From Natronohydrobacter sp. (lineage in GTDB: Bacteria > Pseudomonadota > Alphaproteobacteria > Rhodobacterales > Rhodobacteraceae): a stretch of 13,219 bases of DNA. Both the position numbers and the translations under genes were made by a program. Of this stretch, positions 6,930-13,219 are shown in pieces (position 1 is the stretch's first letter; each line of letters starts with the position of its first letter). The notes beneath the pieces are model-generated. The model worked only from the letters and a program-made list of their open reading frames with translations. It was not told the DNA's origin and ran no database searches. The stretch lies in contig SKSL01000213.1 in the NCBI GenBank assembly GCA_007123015.1, forward strand, positions 1 through 13,219, written 5' to 3'.

Positions 6930-7528
6930 GGCAGACCATGCTGAAACTGGAAGTCTTCGAGACCGAAGCTGCGGATGATCCGCCTGGAGCAATTGATGCA
7001 CAGCAGGCCGCGAAACAGCAAGAAACCGCTTTTGAACAGGGCTATGCCGCTGGCTGGCAGGATGCGCTGGTCCAGATGCGCGATGAAGATGCTCTGCGCC
7101 GGATCGCGGCAGAAGACGCATTGCAGGCGGTCAGTTTCAGCTATCATGAAGCGCATGCAGCATTGCAGCATAGCTTTGTCGAACTGACATCAGCGCTTTT
7201 GGACAAGCTGCTTCCAGCCGTCGCGCGGGATGCGTTACCAGTTCGACTCAAGGCGGAAATTGCTGAAATTGCAGCACGCGAAACGCTGCTTCCCTTGCGC
7301 ATAACCTGCGCCCCAGACGCTGTCGCAACATTGGAGCCGATCGTGAATTCTGTAAGCGGCATTCAGGTCGAACTGGTTCCAGAGCCCAGTTTCTCGGAAG
7401 CGCAGCTCACTTTGACGACCGGTGCTCAGGAACGCCGCCTCGATTTCGACATGGTGCTGGAAAATATGCGCACGCGCATCACAGACAACACTGCTTGCCA
7501 AACTGAGAGGGGGATGAAGCATGGATGA
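6926..7528 (+). CDS. FliH-like flagellar export regulator
   Basis: The 200-residue product fits FliH by position and build. FliH binds the FliI ATPase on the cytoplasmic side of the export gate and links it to FliN. A Gln/Glu-rich N-terminus leads into AFEQGYAAGWQDA, which resembles the G-Y-x-x-G-W/L repeats at the start of FliH proteins. A helical stalk covers about residues 45-95, and an alpha/beta C-terminal domain ends the protein (ITCAPDAVATLEPIVNS, then AQLTLTTGAQERRLDFDMVL). I chose the ATG at 6926, which overlaps the fliF stop as ATGA and has AAGGAG five bases upstream. The open frame extends nine codons further into fliF but without a ribosome site. Overall similarity to enteric FliH is low, so the symbol is left blank; fliI is not in the window. 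Confidence 0.78.
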   Translation: MRQTMLKLEVFETEAADDPPGAIDAQQAAKQQETAFEQGYAAGWQDALVQMRDEDALRRIAAEDALQAVSFSYHEAHAALQHSFVELTSALLDKLLPAVARDALPVRLKAEIAEIAARETLLPLRITCAPDAVATLEPIVNSVSGIQVELVPEPSFSEAQLTLTTGAQERRLDFDMVLENMRTRITDNTACQTERGMKHG

Positions 7529-7793
7529 CAGCGAGCTTGGCAGCGGGATCCTCAAACAGGTTCCAATAGAGATCACGATCTCGGTTGGCCGCGCGCGCCC
7601 GCTGGTCCGCGATCTGCTCAAGTTTCGTCGCGACTCGGTGCTGCCATTAGACCGACGCGTAGATGATCCGGTGGAGCTCTATATCGGCGACAAATTGATC
7701 GCGCGCGGAGAATTGCAGGAGCTCGAAGGCGATCAAGCCGGCTATCTTGGGGTCAGGCTGACTGAAATCATCGATCTGCGCGATGCGCTTTGA
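7521..7793 (+). CDS. fliN: Flagellar motor switch protein FliN
   Basis: FliN forms the lower part of the C ring and docks FliH. The 90-residue protein is essentially one SpoA (surface presentation of antigens) domain. It shows VPIEITISVGRARPLVRDLL, then the turn SVLPLDRRVDDPVELYIGD, KLIARGELQELEG and the closing VRLTEIID, all typical of FliN. It is shorter than enteric FliN because it lacks the long N-terminal extension, which is usual for short FliN forms. The ATG overlaps the end of the FliH-like gene by eight bases and follows a purine-rich GAGAGGGGG site. The fliP frame opens over its last bases, so the genes are probably translated together. Confidence 0.93.
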   Translation: MDDSELGSGILKQVPIEITISVGRARPLVRDLLKFRRDSVLPLDRRVDDPVELYIGDKLIARGELQELEGDQAGYLGVRLTEIIDLRDAL

Positions 7794-7827
7794 GCTGTTC
7801 CATATCCGGCCTCTGCCAAGAGCGCAG

Positions 7828-8607
7828 ATGGCCGGACGACCCGGCATGAAGTTCCACGCGCCAGAAAGCCTGAAGCGTTATCTGATCGCAATGCTAACGG
7901 GCAGCATCATGCTGCTCATGGTAATGGTGTCCCCTGCCGAAAGCCAGGAAATCACGGTCAATTTCGGCGACCAGGGGGCGCTCAGCGTGCGGACGATCCA
8001 GCTTCTGATCCTGCTCACTCTTCTGAGTCTGGTCCCCGGATTGCTGGTGATGATAACCTGCTTCCCATTCATTGTCACAGTCCTCGCGATCCTGCGGCAG
8101 GCGCTTGGTCTGATGCAATCGCCGCCGAATATGCTGATCGTATCTCTGGCATTATTTCTGACCTATTTTATCATGGAGCCAGTTTTTTTGGCCGCTTGGG
8201 AAAACGGCGTCATGCCGCTCAATGACGGTGCAATCGAGATTGATGCAGCTTTCGTGCAAATCATGGATCCGTTTCGTCTTTTCATGATCGCGCGCGTGGA
8301 TCCAGCGACCTATTCCAGCCTTGCAGCGCTCCGACCAGGTATCGAGACGGGGCTGTCGGCGGATGCCCCGTTATCGGTGCTGGTTCCATCCTTCATGCTC
8401 AGCGAAATCACGCGGGCATTTCAGATCGGATTTCTGATCTTCCTGCCTTTCCTGATCATCGATCTGGTGGTCGCTGCTGTGCTCATGTCGATGGGAATGA
8501 TGATGGTGCCGCCTGCAATCGTCTCGTTGCCCTTCAAACTATCGTTCTTCGTCATCGCCGATGGTTGGAGACTGCTGTCAGAAGCACTCGTGCGCAGTTA
8601 TTTTTAA
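7828..8607 (+). CDS. fliP: Flagellar type III export gate protein FliP
   Basis: FliP forms, with FliQ and FliR, the membrane export gate through which rod, hook and filament subunits pass. The product has a cleavable signal (hydrophobic stretch LIAMLTGSIMLLMVMVSPAE) and then four membrane segments. Signature motifs are present: TCFPFIVTVLAILRQALGL, QSPPNMLIVSLALFLT, VPSFMLSEITRAFQIGFLI and MSMGMMMVPP, ending with SLPFKLSFFVIADGW. I prefer the ATG at 7828 (259 residues), which has AAGAG five bases upstream. The frame is open back to an ATG at 7783 (274 residues, overlapping fliN by 11 bases, no ribosome site), and an ATG at 7846 would give 253 residues. fliO, which often precedes fliP, is missing. 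It is the last gene before a strong hairpin. Confidence 0.95.
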   Translation: MAGRPGMKFHAPESLKRYLIAMLTGSIMLLMVMVSPAESQEITVNFGDQGALSVRTIQLLILLTLLSLVPGLLVMITCFPFIVTVLAILRQALGLMQSPPNMLIVSLALFLTYFIMEPVFLAAWENGVMPLNDGAIEIDAAFVQIMDPFRLFMIARVDPATYSSLAALRPGIETGLSADAPLSVLVPSFMLSEITRAFQIGFLIFLPFLIIDLVVAAVLMSMGMMMVPPAIVSLPFKLSFFVIADGWRLLSEALVRSYF

Positions 8608-8631
8608 GCTTTGGACCCGCGCTGCGGCAGC

Positions 8632-8666
8632 CTTGGCGCAGGGGGCTCGATGCCCCCTGCGCCAAG
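8632..8666. terminator. Perfect 15-bp stem-loop between convergent fliP and pyc
   Basis: CTTGGCGCAGGGGGC at 8632-8646 is exactly complementary to 8652-8666, leaving a five-base loop TCGAT. It lies 24 bases after the fliP stop and 7 bases after the pyc stop as read on the other strand, so one structure can serve both converging transcripts. Neither side has a T run directly after the stem, which is unlike a textbook intrinsic terminator. It may act as a terminator with poor U-tract, as an RNA 3'-end protector, or both. Confidence 0.8.
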
Positions 8667-8673
8667 CGCGCCT

Positions 8674-11600
8674 TCAGCCTTCGAGCTCGATCAGCAGATC
8701 TTTCGCTTCTATCTGCGCACCCGGCTGGACATGGACCGCCGCGACCACAGCGGCACGGTCGGCATGAAGTCCTGTCTCCATCTTCATCGCCTCGATGGTC
8801 AGCAGCAGATCGCCGGGATTGACCTTCGTCCCGACCGAAACCGCAACAGCCGCAACCGAGCCCGGCATCGGCGCGCCGATGTGATCTGGATTGCCCGCAT
8901 CCGCTTTGGGCCGTTGAGCTGTCTTGGCCTTTACATCGCGATTGGGCACACGGATCGTGCGCGGCTGCCCGTTCAGTTCGAAAAATACTTTCGCATCGCC
9001 GTCATCTGTGGTCTCGCCTACCGTGATCATGCGGATTTCAAGCGTTTTGCCCGGATCGATTTCGGCAGAAATCTCTTCGCCCGGCTCCATTCCGTAGAAG
9101 AATGTCCGAGTGGGAAGCGTCCGCACAGGACCATAGCTGCGATGCCGTCCCATATAATCGAGAAAGACCTTCGGATACATCAGATAGCCGTTCAGATCCT
9201 CGTCATCAACTTTGAAACCGTCCAGATCCGCGATCAGCTGCGCACGGATCGCCTCCAGATCGACAGGCTTCAGATGTTGGCCGGGGCGTTCGGTCATCGG
9301 CGCGTCGCCTTTCAGCACCTTGCGCAGGATCGCGTCCGGCCAGCCCCCCGGGGGCTGTCCCAGATTTCCGCGCAGCATGTCGATCACGCTGTCAGGGAAA
9401 CTGACATCCTTGTCGGGATTCTCGACATCTGCGCGGCTCAGCCCCTGACTGACCATCATCAGCGCCATATCCCCCACCACTTTCGAAGATGGCGTCACTT
9501 TTACAATATCGCCGAACATCATGTTCACATCTGCATAGGTGCGCGCGATTTCGGGCCAGCGGTCTTCCAGACCCATCGAGCGCGCCTGCGCCTTCAGGTT
9601 GGTGAATTGCCCACCGGGCATTTCATGCAGGTAAACTTCGGAAGAAGGGGCCTGCTGTGCCGATTCAAACGCTGCGTAATGCTGACGCACCTCTTCCCAA
9701 TAGTCCGAGATCTTGCGGATCGCGCCCATATCAAGCCCTGTATCGCGCTCGGTAAAGCGCAGCGCCTCGACAATGGACCCCAGCGTCGGCTGCGAGGTAT
9801 TGCCCGACAGCGCGTCCATCGCAGCATCAGCGGCATCGACCCCGGCCTCGGCTGCGGCCAGAATGGTCGCGCCTGCAATTCCGCCCGTGTCATGGGTGTG
9901 GAAATGTATCGGCAGACCGACTTCTTCCTTCAGCGCCTTGATCAGGATCCGCGCCGAGGCCGGCTTCAGCAGCCCTGCCATATCCTTCAGCCCCAGAACA
10001 TGCGCGCCCGCCTCGCGCAGCGCCTTGCCCATCTCCACATAGTATTTCAGGTCATATTTCGCCCGATCCGGGTTCAGAATGTCGCCTGTGTAACAGATCG
10101 TGCCTTCGCAGACCTTCTCGGCCTCGATCACGGCATCCATGGCCACGCGCATGTTCTCGACCCAGTTCAGACTGTCGAAGACGCGGAACACATCAACCCC
10201 GGTTTCAGCCGCCTGCTTGACAAAGAACTGCACCACATTGTCCGGGTAATTCGTGTAACCCACCCCGTTTGACGCGCGCAGCAGCATCTGCGTCATCAGG
10301 TTCGGCATCCGCGCGCGCAGATCGCGCAGGCGCTGCCAGGGACATTCCTGCAAGAAACGATAGGCCACATCAAAGGTCGCGCCCCCCCAGCATTCCATGC
10401 TGAAAAGCTGCGGCAACATCTGCGCATAAGCGGGCGCGACCCGGATCATGTCGATCGAGCGCATGCGCGTGGCCAGAAGCGACTGATGCGCATCGCGCAT
10501 GGTCGTATCGGTCAGAAGCAACCGCTTTTCCGCGGCCATCCAATCCGCCACAGCCTGCGGGCCTTGCTCGTCAAGGATCTGTTTCGCCCCGCGCGGCACG
10601 TTGCCCAAGACTTTGGGCGCAACAGGTGTCCGGATCCCGGCAGGCGGCAGCGCGCGCCCAGCCGTTTCGGGATGCCCATTCACAGTGATATCCGCAATAT
10701 AGGTCAGGATCTTGGTCGCCCGGTCGCGCCGTTTGCGGAAATTGAACAGCTCTTCAGTCGTGTCGATGAATTTCGTCGAATAGCTCATGTCCCGGAATGT
10801 CGGGTGCTTGAGCAGGTTGATCACGAAATCCAGATTGGTGCTGACCCCGCGAATGCGGAATTCGCGCAGGGCACGGTCCATACGGGTGATCGATTCCTCG
10901 GCCGTGGGGGCCCAGGCTGTGACCTTGACCAGAAGCGAATCATAGTAGCGCGTGATCACACCCCCCGCATAGGCCGTGCCGCCATCGAGCCGGATCCCCA
11001 TGCCGGTAGCGGACCGATAGGCGGTCAGCCGCCCGTAATCCGGGATGAAATTGTTCAGCGGGTCCTCGGTGGTGACGCGGCATTGCACAGCGTGGCCAGT
11101 CAGGGTCACATCGCCCTGAGAGGGTGTGCCAGTCGCCTCGGATAGCGTGGCCCCTTCGGCAATGCGGATCTGCGCCTTGACGATGTCGATGCCCGTCACT
11201 TCTTCGGTCACGGTATGCTCGACCTGCACACGAGGATTGACTTCGATGAAATAGAATTCGTCCAAGTCCATATCCATCAGGAACTCGACAGTCCCTGCGT
11301 TCTGGTACCCGACCGAGCGCCCGATTTTCAGTGCCAATTCGCAAACTTCCGCGCGCTGTTCCTCACTCAGATAGGGCGCAGGCGCGCGCTCGACGACTTT
11401 CTGATTGCGTCGCTGCACAGTGCAGTCACGCTCATAAAGGTGGTAGAGATTGCCATGCGTATCGCCCAGAAGCTGCACTTCGACATGGCGGGCGCGCTGG
11501 ATCATCTTTTCAAGGTAGCCCTCGCCATTGCCAAAGGCGGCTTCGGCCTCGCGGCGCCCTTCACGAACCTTGGTTTCCAGCTCATCCGGCCCAAGAATTG

Positions 11601-12117
11601 GACGCATGCCCCGACCACCCCCGCCATGGCTGGCCTTCAGCATCAGCGGATAGCCGATTTTCTCGGCCATGGCGCGTGCGGCGTCCATGTCATCGCCCAG
11701 AACTTCGGTCGCTGGGATCACCGGGACACCGGCGTCAATTGCCACCTGCCGCGCGCTGGCCTTGTCGCCCAGCGCGCGCATGGTTTCGGCCTTGGGACCG
11801 ATGAATGTGATCCCGTTTTCGACACAGGCATCAACAAGCGCTGGATTTTCCGAGAGCAGCCCATAACCGGGATGGATCGCATCCGCGCCCGAGGCCTTGG
11901 CCACGCGGATGATTTCATCAATCGAGAGATAAGCTGCGACAGGCCCAAGCCCTTCGCCGATGCGGTAGGCTTCATCGGCCTTGAATCGGTGCAGGCCCAG
12001 CTTGTCCTCTTCGGCATAAACCGCAACCGTGCGCTTGCCCAATTCATTGGCAGCGCGCATGATGCGAATGGCAATCTCGCCACGGTTTGCGACAAGAATT
12101 TTCTTGAACTCGGCCAT
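8674..12117 (-). CDS. pyc: Pyruvate carboxylase
   Basis: This biotin enzyme makes oxaloacetate from pyruvate, bicarbonate and ATP, refilling the TCA cycle. The 1147-residue single chain has the full domain order. The biotin carboxylase part (about 1-460) has KILVANRGEIAIRIMRA, the ATP-grasp glycine loop HGGGGRGMR at 164-172, ERDCTVQRRNQK at 229-240 and FIEVNPRVQVEHTVTE at 290-305. The carboxyltransferase part (about 530-830) has LTDTTMRDAHQS with metal-binding Asp537, GLKDMAGLLKP with the carbamylated Lys711, and HFHTHDTGG with metal His740 and His742. A linker/allosteric region follows to about 1070. The biotinyl domain ends the chain with EAMKMET; the biotinylated Lys1112 is 35 residues from the C-terminus, as usual. 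Start ATG at 12117 has GGGGGAT just upstream. All key residues seen are intact. It is separate in function from the flagellar genes. Confidence 0.98.
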   Translation of the reverse strand: MAEFKKILVANRGEIAIRIMRAANELGKRTVAVYAEEDKLGLHRFKADEAYRIGEGLGPVAAYLSIDEIIRVAKASGADAIHPGYGLLSENPALVDACVENGITFIGPKAETMRALGDKASARQVAIDAGVPVIPATEVLGDDMDAARAMAEKIGYPLMLKASHGGGGRGMRPILGPDELETKVREGRREAEAAFGNGEGYLEKMIQRARHVEVQLLGDTHGNLYHLYERDCTVQRRNQKVVERAPAPYLSEEQRAEVCELALKIGRSVGYQNAGTVEFLMDMDLDEFYFIEVNPRVQVEHTVTEEVTGIDIVKAQIRIAEGATLSEATGTPSQGDVTLTGHAVQCRVTTEDPLNNFIPDYGRLTAYRSATGMGIRLDGGTAYAGGVITRYYDSLLVKVTAWAPTAEESITRMDRALREFRIRGVSTNLDFVINLLKHPTFRDMSYSTKFIDTTEELFNFRKRRDRATKILTYIADITVNGHPETAGRALPPAGIRTPVAPKVLGNVPRGAKQILDEQGPQAVADWMAAEKRLLLTDTTMRDAHQSLLATRMRSIDMIRVAPAYAQMLPQLFSMECWGGATFDVAYRFLQECPWQRLRDLRARMPNLMTQMLLRASNGVGYTNYPDNVVQFFVKQAAETGVDVFRVFDSLNWVENMRVAMDAVIEAEKVCEGTICYTGDILNPDRAKYDLKYYVEMGKALREAGAHVLGLKDMAGLLKPASARILIKALKEEVGLPIHFHTHDTGGIAGATILAAAEAGVDAADAAMDALSGNTSQPTLGSIVEALRFTERDTGLDMGAIRKISDYWEEVRQHYAAFESAQQAPSSEVYLHEMPGGQFTNLKAQARSMGLEDRWPEIARTYADVNMMFGDIVKVTPSSKVVGDMALMMVSQGLSRADVENPDKDVSFPDSVIDMLRGNLGQPPGGWPDAILRKVLKGDAPMTERPGQHLKPVDLEAIRAQLIADLDGFKVDDEDLNGYLMYPKVFLDYMGRHRSYGPVRTLPTRTFFYGMEPGEEISAEIDPGKTLEIRMITVGETTDDGDAKVFFELNGQPRTIRVPNRDVKAKTAQRPKADAGNPDHIGAPMPGSVAAVAVSVGTKVNPGDLLLTIEAMKMETGLHADRAAVVAAVHVQPGAQIEAKDLLIELEG

Positions 12118-12202
12118 TCCATCCCCCGGATTTGGATTGTCAGATATTGGTCAGTTTTCTAGGCCAGTTTCTGCGGCGCAGTAAAGGCCCCGTTACAATT
12201 GG
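12118..12202 (-). promoter_or_regulatory. Spacer upstream of pyc with repeated ATTGGTCA
   Basis: These 85 bases separate the hydroxy-acid dehydrogenase stop from the pyc start. They hold the pyc ribosome site (GGGGGATGGA before the ATG). A direct repeat ATTGGTCA occurs at 12146-12153 and 12198-12205 (TGACCAAT on the coding strand), 52 bases apart; the second copy overlaps the stop of the upstream gene. No promoter matches well. pyc may be cotranscribed with the upstream gene or have its own promoter here. Confidence 0.3.
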
Positions 12203-13219
12203 TCACACTTCGCGCTGCGAGTCCAAACCTTCCCAAAGCTGGCTGCGCGCTCGTGCGGGCTGGGCAATTCCCATCTGGACCATATTGGCGATCAGGTCCG
12301 CGCGCAGCAGCTGCGCCAGATGCGCAGCCCCAGCGGGACCAAGCGCGCCGAGCGCATAATGCCATCCCCGGCCCAGCATGGTGAAGTCCGCACCACAGGC
12401 CAGTGCGCGCAGGATATCCAGACCTGACTCGACGCCGCCGTCATAGATAAGCGGCATATCCGGCCCCAATTCAGCGCGGACTTGTCGTAAAGCGTGCAGC
12501 GCGGCAGGGGCCCCGTCAAACTGCCGTCCGCCATGGTTCGACACCCAGAGCGCATCTGCGCCGATGTCGCGCAAGCGCGCTGCATCGCCCGCATCCAGCA
12601 CGCCCTTGATCACCAGCGGTCCTTTCCAAAGCGCCCGAATCGCCTGCAGATAGTCCCAATCGGGGGCCGCGCGCAGCAGATACCCCGGATGCGCAGTCGA
12701 AGGCGCATTGCCATCGAGCTTGAGGTAGTCCTCCATCAAGCGCAGCCGGGGCGTGCCTGCCCGCAATGTGCCCAAGGCCCAAGCCGGGCGCTGTGCAATC
12801 TGCCAGAGCATGGATGGGGTCAGCTTGGGCGGGATCGCAAGCTGCGCGCGCAATTGCCGCTCACGCCGCGACGGTCCCGGCAGATCGACCGTCAGCACCA
12901 GCACCCGGAAGCCTGCCTTGCCCGCGCGGGACAGGATATTGGCACGGATTGCAGGGTCTTTGGGCGGGTAAAGCTGGAACCAGCCCATATCACCAGCAAT
13001 CGGTCCAATCTCTTCGGGCAGGCGCGTGGCGACCGTGCTCAGGCAATAGGGCAGCCGCGTGGTCTGGGCCATCCGGGCAAGGACAGCTTCGGCGCCTGGC
13101 CAGATCAGACCCGACATTCCCACAGGCGCGACCCCGACAGGCATGGCATAGTCCGTCCCCAGAAACCGAGTACTCAGATCCGGCGTGATCGGGCCGCGCA
13201 GGATGGCGGGTCGAAACAG
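12203..13219 (-). CDS. FMN-dependent alpha-hydroxy-acid dehydrogenase/oxidase (LldD family), 5' end beyond window
   Basis: The enzyme oxidises a 2-hydroxy acid, probably L-lactate or a relative, to the 2-oxo acid using FMN. 338 C-terminal residues are visible; the frame is still open at the right edge, so roughly 40-60 N-terminal residues are missing. Visible family marks are LGTDYAMPVGVAPVGMSGL, STVATRLPEEIG, WFQLYPPKD with the active-site Tyr, LTVDLPGPSRRERQ, the catalytic Lys in LVIKGVLDAGDA, the catalytic His and Arg in SNHGGRQFDGAPA, and the FMN-phosphate loops DGGVESGLDILRALACGAD and LGRGWHYALGALG. An insertion with LTPSMLWQIAQRPAWALGTL is typical of the lactate/mandelate dehydrogenase branch. 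The exact substrate cannot be read from sequence, so no symbol is given. It lies 85 bases upstream of pyc on the same strand. Confidence 0.88.
   Translation of the reverse strand: MFRPAILRGPITPDLSTRFLGTDYAMPVGVAPVGMSGLIWPGAEAVLARMAQTTRLPYCLSTVATRLPEEIGPIAGDMGWFQLYPPKDPAIRANILSRAGKAGFRVLVLTVDLPGPSRRERQLRAQLAIPPKLTPSMLWQIAQRPAWALGTLRAGTPRLRLMEDYLKLDGNAPSTAHPGYLLRAAPDWDYLQAIRALWKGPLVIKGVLDAGDAARLRDIGADALWVSNHGGRQFDGAPAALHALRQVRAELGPDMPLIYDGGVESGLDILRALACGADFTMLGRGWHYALGALGPAGAAHLAQLLRADLIANMVQMGIAQPARARSQLWEGLDSQREV

Noticed and set aside
8611..10272. A 553-codon open frame on the plus strand opposite pyc
   Set aside because: It is the antisense shadow of the GC-rich pyc coding sequence, with Arg/His/Ala-rich composition, no family motifs and no plausible ribosome site; pyc motifs on the other strand are complete.
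11215..12162. A 315-codon open frame on the plus strand opposite the N-terminal part of pyc
   Set aside because: Antisense shadow of the biotin carboxylase domain, with no recognisable motif.

Overview
The window looks like chromosomal DNA of an alphaproteobacterium, most likely a marine or alkaline-lake member of the Rhodobacteraceae (Roseobacter and relatives). This rests on gene content and protein style: a fliL - DUF6468/pflI-like - motE-like - motA operon back to back with fliF-fliH-fliN-fliP, a candidate CtrA box between them, and an alphaproteobacterial pyruvate carboxylase of 1147 residues. No 16S or other decisive marker is present, so the genus is not determined.

Layout. (1) 1-106: the N-terminal 35 residues of an IS1634-type transposase, running off the left edge on the minus strand. 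(2) 107-499: a relatively AT-rich non-coding stretch that holds the end of the insertion sequence and possibly a terminator. (3) 500-5251: a tight minus-strand flagellar operon read right to left: fliL, a small DUF6468/PflI-like membrane protein, a MotE-like (MgtE N-domain) protein, motA, and a 756-residue exported protein with no recognised name. Several junctions are 4-base ATGA overlaps. (4) 5252-5369: a 118-base divergent promoter region with a CtrA-like site. (5) 5370-8607: a plus-strand flagellar operon, fliF, fliH-like, fliN and fliP, also with overlapping junctions. (6) 8608-8673: a very strong hairpin between converging units. (7) 8674-12117: pyc on the minus strand. (8) 12203-13219: an FMN-dependent alpha-hydroxy-acid dehydrogenase (LldD family), upstream of pyc on the same strand and cut by the right edge.

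How they work together. The right-hand flagellar operon encodes the MS ring (FliF), a switch component (FliN), an export-gate protein (FliP) and a FliH-like export regulator. The left-hand operon encodes the proton-channel subunit MotA, the stator-associated FliL and proteins resembling rhizobial MotE and Caulobacter PflI. The large exported 756-residue protein closes this operon and is the best candidate for something undescribed: a periplasmic, beta-domain plus helical-repeat protein genetically tied to the stator, perhaps a functional counterpart of rhizobial MotC. The metabolic pair on the right could turn a 2-hydroxy acid such as lactate into pyruvate and then oxaloacetate, but that coupling is inferred from adjacency only.
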